Below are positions 18,262 through 26,774 of a stretch of DNA of 64,000 nt, in pieces. The DNA comes from Desulfolucanica intricata. GTDB lineage: Bacteria; Bacillota; Desulfotomaculia; Desulfotomaculales; Desulfofarciminaceae. Made by a program: the position numbers and the translations under genes. Position 1 is the stretch's first letter. Every line of letters begins with the position of its first letter. The notes below the pieces were generated by a model. The model saw only the letters and a list, made by a program, of their open reading frames with translations, had not been told where the DNA came from and ran no database searches. The stretch covers positions 62,001 to 126,000 of the forward strand of contig NZ_BCWE01000008.1 of assembly GCF_001592105.1 (NCBI RefSeq). The letters are read 5' to 3'.

Positions 18262-18987
18262 ATGGCTTTAAAAATATTATGGCAAATACAGGAAACGGAA
18301 AAGCTCCAGTTCCGGTTAGAAAAACAGTTGAAAGAAGATGAAGTCGCGAAAAAATTGAGGGATATAAAACATAAGATTATTAATATGCAGGAACGGGTTA
18401 AAGGTATCAAAGATAAAGATAATAACCTGAAGCATAAGGGCGATATTTTAGAACAGGAAATAGCCGGACTTAATCAGGAAATTAAATCAATTAATGAAAG
18501 GCTTTATACTGACAAAAACACTAATTTCAAGGAATTATCAGCTCATACAAAACAATTAGATAAGATAAAAACACAACGGGAAGAGGTTGAGAATAAATAT
18601 TTAGGTCTATTAGAGCAAAGGGAGGATCTGCTGAACGAATTCAAAAAAATTAAGGTAGAATTAAAATCTGCACAAGAAGAGTTTAAGAAACTCCATAAGA
18701 CCTATGAAAACAAAAGAGCGAACATTAGAAAGGTGCTGGAAAGTATTCCTACGGCCCGGAGTGAGTTAATTGAGTCTATAGATAAAAAGTTGTGGCTTAA
18801 ATACCTGGAATTAAAGAAAAAATATCCTGATCCTTTATCCAGGGTAGATAAAGGTATTTGTTCGGGTTGCCATATTGGTTTATATACTGATGAGATAAAC
18901 AGATTGAAAAAAGAAATAGTTTTTTGCAGCCATTGTGGTCGTATATTAATTCCGGGAAATAGTGAAGAAAATCAGTCAGCTTGTTAA
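18262..18987 (+). CDS. Coiled-coil protein with C4 zinc ribbon
   Basis: A 241-residue protein: about 180 residues of charged heptad coiled coil, then a zinc ribbon with CSGCH near residue 200 and CSHCG near residue 222. This architecture (C4-type zinc ribbon, DUF164-like) commonly follows nif3 in Firmicutes and other bacteria. It may act as a scaffold or nucleic-acid-associated protein; no catalytic motif is seen. The ATG at 18262 follows AGGGGGGTATTAAG. It ends at a terminator. Confidence 0.85.
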   Translation: MALKILWQIQETEKLQFRLEKQLKEDEVAKKLRDIKHKIINMQERVKGIKDKDNNLKHKGDILEQEIAGLNQEIKSINERLYTDKNTNFKELSAHTKQLDKIKTQREEVENKYLGLLEQREDLLNEFKKIKVELKSAQEEFKKLHKTYENKRANIRKVLESIPTARSELIESIDKKLWLKYLELKKKYPDPLSRVDKGICSGCHIGLYTDEINRLKKEIVFCSHCGRILIPGNSEENQSAC

Positions 18988-18996
18988 CATAATAAT

Positions 18997-19030
18997 AAGC
19001 CTATCTGCAATTTTAGATAGGCTTTATTTG
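18997..19030 (+). terminator. Terminator after the zinc-ribbon gene
   Basis: AAGCCTATCT (18997-19006) pairs with AGATAGGCTT (19015-19024), then TATTTG. Confidence 0.85.
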
Positions 19031-19067
19031 GGGGTATCTGCACATATTGCATTAGTAAATATGCCTG

Positions 19068-19787
19068 TTACCCGACAGAAGAAACTACTTTTATATAGTC
19101 TTTTAGTTTAAAACTTGACGGTATTCCGTTTAAATCTAAATCTTTTTCCATATATTTAAAGAATGATAATAATCTGGCTTCATAAACGGCAGCCCCCGGG
19201 TACATTTTTTCCAGCAGTGTGGTCAACCCTTCCAAATCCCAAACTACAAAGGTACTGGGGTATTCTTTGGCTTCTTTTAAATTAGGACACAGGATACCGC
19301 TGTTTGATGCAGCTGTTTTTCCGAAAAGTTCTTCCTTGATTTCATCAATGAAATCAAAATTTGGTACAGCCACTTCAAAAACCCTGCAGATTAAGGTTCT
19401 TACTTTATAAATTAAACAGCCTACTTGATGATGGTAAAAAGGGCAGATAAATGAATTGTCTCTTAGTACTGTGTCTAGCTGTTTTTTAGCCAGATTAAAA
19501 CGGTGAGCAAGCGTTTCTTCCGGGAGCGGAGGAAATAAACCTCTGGGAATATAATTGCCGGTTAGTGCTTCCCAGATTACCTGTGCCTCAACGGGGGTAA
19601 CGTCAAAGACGCCGCTGCAGCAGATTCCACACCTGTGACAATCGGGTGTGTTATAATATTCCTTTATAATTAAATTCGTATGATCGATAATTTGATACAG
19701 CTGGTAGATGTTACTAATGTGTATTTCGTAATTGTGGTCTAAAACTAGTTTTTCCAGTTGTTTATCTGATAATAGATTAAAGCTCAA
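19068..19787 (-). CDS. YkgJ-type cysteine-cluster protein
   Basis: A 239-residue protein with CHRCGICCSG near residue 50, the hallmark of the YkgJ/CxxCxxCC family of putative zinc- or iron-chelating proteins, plus further cysteines (FICPFYHHQVGCLIYKVR, LICRVF, GILCPNLKE). Such proteins probably carry Fe-S or zinc sites; no reaction is known. TTG at 19787 is seven bases after AAGGGGGTAG. It faces the preceding zinc-ribbon gene and is divergent from the next gene. Confidence 0.85.
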   Translation of the reverse strand: MSFNLLSDKQLEKLVLDHNYEIHISNIYQLYQIIDHTNLIIKEYYNTPDCHRCGICCSGVFDVTPVEAQVIWEALTGNYIPRGLFPPLPEETLAHRFNLAKKQLDTVLRDNSFICPFYHHQVGCLIYKVRTLICRVFEVAVPNFDFIDEIKEELFGKTAASNSGILCPNLKEAKEYPSTFVVWDLEGLTTLLEKMYPGAAVYEARLLSFFKYMEKDLDLNGIPSSFKLKDYIKVVSSVG

Positions 19788-19969
19788 AAGGCTACCCCCT
19801 TAAAAAATCTACAAAAGAATAATTCGACAAAAACAAGTATTAACCTGTTTACATAAAGTTTAAATAGTAACCGGTAGTTTTTTGAATATGACTCTTTAAA
19901 TATAGTAAATATAACTTTTTTAGTGTAAAATTTGAATAAATACAATTTGTAAAAGGGGTAATGTTTAAG

Positions 19970-20458
19970 ATGTCGGGAAATAGGCCGTTAATATTGCTGC
20001 AAAAAATAGATCCTGTAGAAGTAATGGATAGGCTAATGTCGATTGCCAGGGAACAGAAAGCCGGTAGTTTATGTAGTGATAGGTTAATTAAAGAACTGTT
20101 GAAAGAGGGAGAAGAACACTTTTTAGAATCTGAAAAAATTACTGCTGTAGCTGTATTTTCAGGACAGGTTTCCACTTCTTTGAGCATGCAGCGTACTTTG
20201 GGGGAAGAAAAATTTAAGTTCCCCTCGGAGATAAACGAAGGCGCTACTAAAACCAGGATTGTTTTTGAATATAACCTGCGGCAGTGGCGGGAAGTTTTGG
20301 GGGTTTGTACTATGTCTATGACTCATCCGCGGCTCAAGCAGGTAACAATTCCGATATTACTTAAATTAAAGGAACGCTTACCGCTTATTTTTGGGGATAT
20401 TTCTTATGATGAGGCTTTTCCTGAAGGGGATTATGGGGAGCTAACAGAGTTAAATTAA
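19970..20458 (+). CDS. Uncharacterised protein, distantly ThyX-like
   Basis: A 162-residue soluble protein. The second half contains TRIVFEYNLRQWREVLGVC and a helical segment VTIPILLKLKERLPLIF, faintly resembling the helical part of flavin-dependent thymidylate synthase, but the RHR motif is absent and I do not assign that activity. ATG at 19970 lies 11 bases after AAAAGGGG; an ATG at 19961 is too close to it. It is followed at once by a strong terminator. A conserved hypothetical of this group is the safest description. Confidence 0.65.
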   Translation: MSGNRPLILLQKIDPVEVMDRLMSIAREQKAGSLCSDRLIKELLKEGEEHFLESEKITAVAVFSGQVSTSLSMQRTLGEEKFKFPSEINEGATKTRIVFEYNLRQWREVLGVCTMSMTHPRLKQVTIPILLKLKERLPLIFGDISYDEAFPEGDYGELTELN

Positions 20459-20499
20459 AAAGCTGTTCCGTTCAAATGTGGACGGAACAGCTTTTTTTT
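20457..20499 (+). terminator. Bidirectional terminator
   Basis: AAAAAGCTGTTCCGT pairs with ACGGAACAGCTTTTT around about ten bases, with poly-T on both strands. It separates the convergent genes at 19970-20458 and 20498-20953. Confidence 0.92.
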
Positions 20500-20953
20500 A
20501 AGAAAGTGCATCTAAAGCATTTTCATATTTTTTTAGCATTAACTCAGCTGCCTCGTTAAAGTTGTTTAATTCAGCAGAGACAACCTTGGTGGCATGTCTG
20601 GTAAAGTTAACCAGATCACTTATATGGACCGTTTTAGAAGCAATTGAATCCACCAGCTCCACTAGTTTTCCGGTTGAGGCTGTTACCTGGTGATTGTTTA
20701 AATATAGAAATACCAGATACGCAAGAAGAGCCGTGCGTCTGTTAGCTGTTTTAAAAGGCTTTTCATTAATTAGATGATCGAGTAAAACGGCGGCTTTTTC
20801 ATCTATCGTAGAATAGGCATCTTCTCCGGAAATAGTTGCCTGCGGCCCGGCCAGGGCAGTGATCAGGGCATCTTTATCCTTTATAGTGGTGGTTTGTGGA
20901 TCGATTAGATTGTGAAGGGTTTTGACTTGTTCTGCATTAAGATATTTTACCAA
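20498..20953 (-). CDS. Doc/Fic-fold protein with degenerate active site
   Basis: A 151-residue helical protein whose central segment INEKPFKTANRRTALLAYL lines up with the Doc/Fic core H-x-F-x-(D/N)-(G/A)-N-(K/R)-R. The catalytic histidine is replaced by K65 and the acidic residue by T69, while F67, A70, N71 and R73 remain. Fic/Doc proteins transfer AMP or phosphate to targets; this one is predicted to lack normal transferase activity. No antitoxin-like gene is next to it. The start ATG at 20953 follows AAAGGGGGTG. It may bind nucleotide or a target without catalysis. Confidence 0.7.
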   Translation of the reverse strand: MVKYLNAEQVKTLHNLIDPQTTTIKDKDALITALAGPQATISGEDAYSTIDEKAAVLLDHLINEKPFKTANRRTALLAYLVFLYLNNHQVTASTGKLVELVDSIASKTVHISDLVNFTRHATKVVSAELNNFNEAAELMLKKYENALDALS

Positions 20954-21136
20954 ATATAAGCACCCCCTTTTTTAGTAGTATAGCAATTTTTAGCACAAGT
21001 CACCACTTTAATTTTAAAAAAAATAAAAAAATATTGTTACAAAATATACCAGCAAATAATATTTTACTAAAGTAACAACTTATTATGGAGATGAATAGTA
21101 TGTTTGGAAAGTATATCAAATAAGGAGGGGCATTAA

Positions 21137-21475
21137 ATGAAACGGCGTTATAACCCAAAGTTTATGCCGCATCCAACTATGCCGCCGCGCCCTAAAAAAG
21201 AATTTAAAAAAGGGCCCCCACAGGTTGAGCCTAAGGAAGTTGAAACTTTACCTGAAGAATTAAATGAGCGCCCTAATGATGCAGATTATGGATTCGGGCC
21301 GGTACCACCCGGCGGGCCATATACTAACCCCGGTTGGGGCGGGGATATGGGAAAGACGTGGCCCCTGGCTGAGGCTCGTGTGCGCTGGCAACGGTATGGC
21401 CAGGTTTTCAATCCGGCTGAAGCTTTACAGAGAGGGACAATATTTCCAGAGCTGTATCGACCTTATCCGGGTTAA
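21137..21475 (+). CDS. cotJA: Spore coat protein CotJA
   Basis: A 112-residue proline-rich protein whose last 40 residues (LAEARVRWQRYGQVFNPAEA, then a C-terminus ending FPELYRPYPG) match CotJA, a spore coat component. The N-terminal Pro/Lys-rich tail is longer than in Bacillus. ATG at 21137 follows AAGGAGGGG. It starts a compact cotJABC operon (20 and 18 bases between genes), which is normally made in the mother cell during sporulation. Confidence 0.92.
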   Translation: MKRRYNPKFMPHPTMPPRPKKEFKKGPPQVEPKEVETLPEELNERPNDADYGFGPVPPGGPYTNPGWGGDMGKTWPLAEARVRWQRYGQVFNPAEALQRGTIFPELYRPYPG

Positions 21476-21495
21476 TTTTAGCTTGAGGTGATTAT

Positions 21496-21753
21496 ATGCA
21501 TCAAGATAGATTAATAATGCTAAGACAAATTATGGAACTTGAGTTCACCGCTGTCGAATTGAATCTTTTTCTTGATACGCACCCGGACAGCAGTGAGGCC
21601 TTAAATTATTTTAACCAAATTTCTGAGGAACTACGCCAGGCAAAAGCTCAGTATGAAATGAACTATGGCCCTCTGATGAACTATGGTTTCTCACCCAGCC
21701 AATATCCCTGGCAGTGGATAGAGGAGCCATGGCCCTGGGAAATTGATTATTAG
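21496..21753 (+). CDS. cotJB: Spore coat protein CotJB
   Basis: An 85-residue protein with the CotJB pattern: a helical N-terminus (LRQIMELEFTAVELNLFLDT) and an aromatic C-terminus rich in Trp, Tyr and Pro (QYPWQWIEEPWPWEIDY). It is needed with CotJA and CotJC for coat assembly in Bacillus. ATG at 21496 follows TTGAGGTGAT. It is the second gene of the cotJABC operon. Confidence 0.92.
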   Translation: MHQDRLIMLRQIMELEFTAVELNLFLDTHPDSSEALNYFNQISEELRQAKAQYEMNYGPLMNYGFSPSQYPWQWIEEPWPWEIDY

Positions 21754-21771
21754 TGGAAAGGACTGGATAGC

Positions 21772-22344
21772 ATGTGGATTTACGAAAAGAAGTTGGAATA
21801 TCCCGTCCGGGTGACTCAAAAAGATGTAAAGATGGCAAAATATTTAATTACCCAGTACGGCGGGCCGGACGGAGAACTGTCTGCGGCGTTACGCTATTTA
21901 AATCAGCGGTATACTATGCCTACCGGTAAGTCTAAAGGTCTATTAACAGATATTGGCACCGAGGAGTTGGCTCACTTGGAGATTATTGCCACTATGGTTT
22001 ATAAATTATTAAAGGGGGCTACTCCGGAAGAGCTCAGGGCAGTGGATTTAGGAGGACATTATGCACAACATGATAATGCCCTTTTTTACACGGATGCCAA
22101 TGGTGTTCCCTGGACAGCAGCCTATATTCAGGCCACCGGGGATCCCATAACTGATCTTCATGAAGATATGGCTGCCGAGCAAAAGGCCAGAACTACTTAT
22201 GAACATCTTATTCATTTAACAGATGACCCGGCACTTAAAGATGGTTTAAGGTTTTTAAGGGAAAGGGAAGTAGTGCATTTCCAGCGATTTGGTGAAGCTT
22301 TAAACGATGTACAGGAATTTATGAACAGCAAGAAAATATTTTAA
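21772..22344 (+). CDS. cotJC: Spore coat manganese-catalase-like protein CotJC
   Basis: A 190-residue ferritin-fold protein of the manganese catalase family, with metal-ligand helices in DIGTEELAHLEIIATM and DLHEDMAAEQKARTTYEHL and the late EVVHFQRFGEAL. CotJC is a coat component that probably disproportionates peroxide. ATG at 21772 follows GAAAGGACTGG. The operon ends at a perfect terminator just downstream. Confidence 0.95.
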   Translation: MWIYEKKLEYPVRVTQKDVKMAKYLITQYGGPDGELSAALRYLNQRYTMPTGKSKGLLTDIGTEELAHLEIIATMVYKLLKGATPEELRAVDLGGHYAQHDNALFYTDANGVPWTAAYIQATGDPITDLHEDMAAEQKARTTYEHLIHLTDDPALKDGLRFLREREVVHFQRFGEALNDVQEFMNSKKIF

Positions 22345-22386
22345 AAAAACCCGGCTTTCAACAATTAAGTGAAAGCCGGGTTTTTT
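22344..22386 (+). terminator. Terminator of cotJABC
   Basis: AAAAAACCCGGCTTTC pairs perfectly with GAAAGCCGGGTTTTTT. It also separates cotJC from the regulatory region of the alcohol dehydrogenase gene. Confidence 0.93.
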
Positions 22387-22413
22387 GAATATTACGTTCA
22401 AATCCGGTGCAGC

Positions 22414-22451
22414 TGCTTCATAATGGAGCAGGGCTGTCTTTTAATGGAACA
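22414..22451. promoter_or_regulatory. Tandem dyads, candidate activator (UAS) sites for adh
   Basis: TGCTTCATAATGGAGCA (22414-22430) and TGTCTTTTAATGGAACA (22435-22451) are 17-base imperfect dyads 21 bp apart, two helical turns. They lie about 50-105 bases upstream of a sigma-54 promoter. Both resemble the dyads at 28350-28408 upstream of the aldehyde oxidoreductase gene. Confidence 0.65.
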
Positions 22452-22501
22452 AAATTTCTGATAATTTTCGAAAAAAACATTTATTCAGTCTATTTTAATT
22501 T

Positions 22502-22517
22502 TGGCACAATTGTTGCA
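22502..22517 (+). promoter_or_regulatory. Sigma-54 promoter of adh
   Basis: TGGCACAATTGTTGCA matches the -24/-12 consensus with GG and GC at the right 12-base offset. The transcript would begin near 22528 and carry a short leader with a GGGGCAAAGCCCC hairpin. Confidence 0.88.
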
Positions 22518-22590
22518 ATTAATAATGTTTAAGAAAACAAAAGGGGCAAAGCCCCGGCTAATCATACTATCATTAAGGAGGAATTTCATA

Positions 22591-23754
22591 ATGGCTTTAG
22601 GAGAACAAGTATACGGTTATTATATCCCTACAGTGAACTTGATGGGTGTCGGTGCAGCTAAAGAAGTTGGAAACCAGATTAAAGTATTGGGTGGCAAGAA
22701 AGCTTTAATAGTTACTGATGCTGTATTGAACAAGTTGGGTATGGCTGAGCAAATTAAAGCTCAAGTAGAAGAAGCCGGTGCAAAAGCAGTTATCTTTGAC
22801 GGAGCAGAGCCCAACCCCACAGATATTAACGTCCATGAAGGTTTAAAAGTATTTCAAGATAATAATTGTGACATGATTATTTCCCTGGGTGGCGGAAGTT
22901 CCCATGATTGTGCAAAGGGTATCGGTATTGTAGCTACTAATGGTGGTAGCATCAGAGATTACGAAGGTGTGGACAAGTCCTCCAAGGCTATGCCGCCTTT
23001 TATTGCAATTAACACTACTGCCGGTACTGCCAGTGAAATGACACGTTTCTGCATCATCACTGATACAGATCGCCACGTTAAGATGGCTATTGTTGACTGG
23101 AGAGTAACCCCTAACGTAGCTATTAACGATCCGCTGTTAATGGTTGGTATGCCCCCTGCATTAACCGCAGCAACAGGTATGGATGCCCTGACTCACGCTG
23201 TAGAGGCTTATGTATCCACTGCTGCCACACCGGTAACTGATTCCGCAGCTTTAATGGCAATAAAATTAATTTCTGATAACCTTCGTAATGCAGTGGCTAA
23301 CGGCCAGAATATGGAAGCCCGGGATAAAATGGCTTATGCTGAATTTTTAGCCGGAATGGCGTTTAATAATGCCAGCCTTGGTTATGTACACGCTATGGCT
23401 CACCAGCTTGGTGGTTTTTATAACCTGCCGCACGGTGTTTGCAATGCTATCCTGCTGCCGCATGTAGAAAGCTTTAACTTAATTTCCAACCCACAGCGCT
23501 TTGTTGATATTGCTGTAGCCATGGGTGAGAATGTTGAAGGTTTGTCCGTACGCGAAGCAGCTGACAAAGCAATCTCCGCTATCCGGCAGCTTTCAGTTGA
23601 TGTGGGAATTCCTACTGGTTTAGCCGGTCTTGGCGTAAAGGAGGAAGATTTAGAAATCATGGCTCAAAACGCTATGAAGGATGCCTGCAGCTTCACTAAC
23701 CCGCGGACAGCTACCCTGCAGGAGATTATCGAAATCTATCGTAAAGCTCTGTAG
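22591..23754 (+). CDS. Iron-dependent alcohol dehydrogenase
   Basis: Group III (Fe-containing) alcohol dehydrogenase of 387 residues; oxidises primary alcohols or reduces aldehydes with NAD(P). NAD-binding [20 protein letters not shown] is followed by the metal site: D of NDPLL, H in [10 protein letters not shown], and the histidines of [20 protein letters not shown] at 22591 lies after TAAGGAGG; an in-frame start at 22501 lies upstream of the predicted transcription start and is ruled out. Transcription is probably from the sigma-54 promoter at 22502. It ends at a strong terminator. Confidence 0.96.
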   Translation: MALGEQVYGYYIPTVNLMGVGAAKEVGNQIKVLGGKKALIVTDAVLNKLGMAEQIKAQVEEAGAKAVIFDGAEPNPTDINVHEGLKVFQDNNCDMIISLGGGSSHDCAKGIGIVATNGGSIRDYEGVDKSSKAMPPFIAINTTAGTASEMTRFCIITDTDRHVKMAIVDWRVTPNVAINDPLLMVGMPPALTAATGMDALTHAVEAYVSTAATPVTDSAALMAIKLISDNLRNAVANGQNMEARDKMAYAEFLAGMAFNNASLGYVHAMAHQLGGFYNLPHGVCNAILLPHVESFNLISNPQRFVDIAVAMGENVEGLSVREAADKAISAIRQLSVDVGIPTGLAGLGVKEEDLEIMAQNAMKDACSFTNPRTATLQEIIEIYRKAL

Positions 23755-23793
23755 TTTGCCCTCCAATAGATTTAAATATATATTTTCTGCACT

Positions 23794-23825
23794 GGAGAGG
23801 CCTGTCTAGGCCTCTCCCTTCTAAT
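23794..23825 (+). terminator. Terminator after first adh
   Basis: GGAGAGGCCT (23794-23803) pairs with AGGCCTCTCC (23808-23817) around GTCT, then CTTCTAATTT. The T tract is weak. Confidence 0.8.
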
Positions 23826-23913
23826 TTATTGGACAGTTTTCGACAATGCATTTATAATATATTACAATAGCGTATTTTTGTTTGTCTACATTAGCCTTTG
23901 GGAGGGCTGGCAG

Positions 23914-25080
23914 GTGTTTGATGATAAGGTTGTTCAGATTACTAAGTTTGTAGCCCCCGAAATTATTTTCGGCTTGGGTGCACTGGGTCAAGTTGGGGAC
24001 AGTGTACATCGTTTAGGTGCCCGTAAGGTTTTTGTAGTTACAGATGAGGGGGTTGACCGGGCCGGCTGGGTCGAGTTAGCTTTGGATTCTCTGAGAGGTG
24101 TGGGGATTGAGTATGAGTGTTTTTCCGGTGTTACCAGTAACCCCAAGGATACTGAAGTTGCCGGCGGGGTGGAAAAATATAACGCTTCGGGATGTGATGC
24201 TGTCCTGGCAGTAGGTGGCGGCAGCCCCATTGATGTGGCTAAGGCTGTGGCAGTGGTAGCTTCTAACGGAGGAAAAATTAACGATTACGAAGGAGTTAAT
24301 CGGATTGTATATCCTTTACCGCCAATGGTGGTTGTGCCTACTACTGCCGGCTCCGGCTCGGAAGTTTCTCAGTTTGCTATGATTGTGGATAGTGAACGCA
24401 AGGTAAAAATGACTATTATTTCTAAGTCTTTGGTGCCGGATATTGCGATACTTGATCCCATTGTACTTCAGACAAAAGATGCCGAACTTACGGCGGTAAC
24501 CGGTCTGGATGCCTTAAGTCATGCTATTGAAGCCTACACTTCACTGGCAGCTACACCTTTAACAGATGTACATGCCATTGAAGCGTTGAAGGCTATTGCC
24601 AATAATTTACGCAGCTCGGTAGCTTCCAGAACAAATTTAAAGGCTAAGTCAGCTATGGCCATGGCCAGTCTGCAGGCCGGCCTGGCTTTTTCCAATGCTA
24701 TCCTGGGGGCTACACACGCTATGACTCATCAGGTGGATGGACTTTTGGATTTACATCACGGGAAAACTAATGCAGTCTTGCTCCCTCATGTTATGGAATT
24801 TAATATGATTGCCTGTACAGAGAAATTTGTACACATAGCTGAAGCATTTGGAGAATGTGTCCGGGGATTAAGCCTTTGGGAAGCAGCCGAAAAGGCAGTA
24901 GCTGCAGTAAGGCGGTTAACCAGAGATATTGGTATACCAAAAAACCTGACTGCCCTGGGTTTGACAGAATCTTATATACCACAGCTGGTAAAAACGGCTT
25001 TAAGGGATGCCTGCTTAATTACCAACCCTCGGGATATTGGTGAAGAGGAACTGACAGCCATTTTTCAAAAAGCTTTTTAA
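23914..25080 (+). CDS. Second iron-dependent alcohol dehydrogenase
   Basis: A 388-residue paralogue of the preceding enzyme with the same layout: GGGSPIDVAKAVAVVASNGG for NAD, and metal-site segments DALSHAIEAYTS and HAMTHQVDGLLDLHHGK. GTG at 23914 is nine bases after GGGAGGG. It lies behind a terminator and has no convincing sigma-54 box of its own. It is only 13 bases from the downstream sensor kinase, so it is likely co-transcribed with the kinase and activator rather than with the first dehydrogenase. Substrate preference cannot be told. Confidence 0.94.
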   Translation: MFDDKVVQITKFVAPEIIFGLGALGQVGDSVHRLGARKVFVVTDEGVDRAGWVELALDSLRGVGIEYECFSGVTSNPKDTEVAGGVEKYNASGCDAVLAVGGGSPIDVAKAVAVVASNGGKINDYEGVNRIVYPLPPMVVVPTTAGSGSEVSQFAMIVDSERKVKMTIISKSLVPDIAILDPIVLQTKDAELTAVTGLDALSHAIEAYTSLAATPLTDVHAIEALKAIANNLRSSVASRTNLKAKSAMAMASLQAGLAFSNAILGATHAMTHQVDGLLDLHHGKTNAVLLPHVMEFNMIACTEKFVHIAEAFGECVRGLSLWEAAEKAVAAVRRLTRDIGIPKNLTALGLTESYIPQLVKTALRDACLITNPRDIGEEELTAIFQKAF

Positions 25081-25093
25081 GGAGGGAGGGGTA

Positions 25094-26752
25094 ATGTTTG
25101 AAAATAAACGCAGGTTGATTGAAAACTTGACCGGAGTGAATTCATCCAAGTTAAACTATTACTTGGAATTAAAAGAGAGAAACCAGGTTATTGTACAGCA
25201 AAACAAGAGGTTGGAAATAATCAATCAACTTGCTAAAGACATAAATATTGATATGTCCTTTGACGATATTTTGGAGCGGGTTTATCAAAAACTTCCTTCG
25301 GTAATTCGGTGTGACTTTTTGGCTATAGCTCTATTAGAGCAGGAGAAGCTAATAATGTCTGCAGCAGCACCAAAAAACGATTATATCGGTAAAGCTATTC
25401 CTCCTGGTTCAGTTTTATGGGAAGCGATAGAAAGCGGAAAAAATAAGGTTTATGATTTGACTAATAGTTATGAGCATACCGCACAATGGGACTATGTAGG
25501 TGATTGGGATTTGAGCTCCATGGCAGTAAATCCCCTGTTTGTACACGGAAAGGTAATTGGGATTTTAATAATCGGCAGCTGTACAGAATATGCGTATTCA
25601 AAATCAGAGCTAAATTTTTCCGGCCATTTAGCTGATCAATTAGCTGTTTGTATAGCAAATTCTCTTTTATATAAACAAGTATTAAGGGGTAAGCGGGAAT
25701 GGGAAGAGACTTTTGGTGCGGTGACTGAACCAATTTTTATAATTGATTTAAATTTTAATATCCTGCGGGGCAATACTGATTTTTTCAATTTTGTAAATAA
25801 CCCGGAAGAAATTATTGGTCAAAAGTGTTATAAACTGCTTTGGGATAAGGAAGAAAAATGTGAAGATTGCTTATTGGAGCAAGTTGTCAGTACGGGACAG
25901 GCTGCTTATTATCAAAAACAGTTGGACTCCGGAGCAATTTTGGATGTGTTTTGTTATCCAATACTAAATGAAAGAAATGAGCTATATGCTATTATTCAAC
26001 ATATTAAAGATGTGACCGAAAAAGAGAAGATGAAGGCACAGTTGGTGCAGTCAGCTAAATTGGCGGCCATTGGAGAAATGGCCGCCGGAGTGGCACATGA
26101 GATAAATAATCCGATGACAGTAATTATTGGGAATGCACAGCTTCTGTTAAGGGACTTAGGTGAACAAGATGAAGCCGCAAAGGAGGTTTTGCATGATATT
26201 GTCAACTGCGGCCTGCGCTGTAAAAAAATTATTCAAAACCTTTTGGCATTCTCGCGGCAGGATCAGTATCCCTTTTCTTCAATTGATATTAATGAAGTTG
26301 CGGAGAGGGCATTAAGTTTAACGAGGTATCAAATTAATAGTAATAATATTAATATTGAAGTTGAGAAGGAGCCGACTATACCGCCTGTTATAGCTAATAT
26401 GCATCAACTGGAACAGGTAATCATTAATTTTTTGCTCAATGCCCGGGATGCTCTGGAGTCAAATGGTGAGAAAGAAAAAATAATTAAAATATTTACCGGC
26501 ATAAGGTCGGATGTACAGGGGAAACGGTGGGTGCTAATTTCCGTACTTGACAATGGCCCGGGTATACCTCCGGATATTATACCTAAAATATTTAACCCGT
26601 TTTTCACCAGCAAAGAAACCACTAAAGGAACCGGACTGGGGTTATCAGTAAGTTTAGGTATTGCTCAGGCACATAAAGGTACTATTGAGGTGGATAGTGA
26701 GGTCGGGCGGGGAAGTAAATTTACCCTGGTACTACCGTTGGATAACAGTTAG
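25094..26752 (+). CDS. Soluble sensor histidine kinase (GAF-PAS-HisKA-HATPase)
   Basis: A 552-residue kinase without membrane segments: coiled N-terminus, GAF domain (about 45-195), PAS domain (about 210-315), HisKA with H335 in AAGVAHEINNPMTVI, and an ATPase domain (DNGPGIPPDI; TTKGTGLGLSV). The PAS part has a cysteine group (QKCYKL, then KCEDCLLEQ) that could bind a cofactor or sense redox state. ATG at 25094 follows AAGGAGGGAGGGG. It is followed directly by an NtrC-type regulator, which is surely its partner. The signal is probably cytoplasmic, such as an alcohol, aldehyde or redox cue. Confidence 0.93.
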   Translation: MFENKRRLIENLTGVNSSKLNYYLELKERNQVIVQQNKRLEIINQLAKDINIDMSFDDILERVYQKLPSVIRCDFLAIALLEQEKLIMSAAAPKNDYIGKAIPPGSVLWEAIESGKNKVYDLTNSYEHTAQWDYVGDWDLSSMAVNPLFVHGKVIGILIIGSCTEYAYSKSELNFSGHLADQLAVCIANSLLYKQVLRGKREWEETFGAVTEPIFIIDLNFNILRGNTDFFNFVNNPEEIIGQKCYKLLWDKEEKCEDCLLEQVVSTGQAAYYQKQLDSGAILDVFCYPILNERNELYAIIQHIKDVTEKEKMKAQLVQSAKLAAIGEMAAGVAHEINNPMTVIIGNAQLLLRDLGEQDEAAKEVLHDIVNCGLRCKKIIQNLLAFSRQDQYPFSSIDINEVAERALSLTRYQINSNNINIEVEKEPTIPPVIANMHQLEQVIINFLLNARDALESNGEKEKIIKIFTGIRSDVQGKRWVLISVLDNGPGIPPDIIPKIFNPFFTSKETTKGTGLGLSVSLGIAQAHKGTIEVDSEVGRGSKFTLVLPLDNS

Positions 26753-26774
26753 GTTGATTGAGAGGGGTGAGAGT

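Noticed and set aside
22542-22560. GGGGCAAAGCCCC hairpin as a terminator in the adh leader
   Set aside because: There is no T tract after it, and it lies between a good promoter and the gene; more likely a leader structure or chance.
23833-23850. Sigma-54 promoter for the second alcohol dehydrogenase
   Set aside because: TTGGACAG resembles a -24 element but no GC pair lies at the required -12 position.
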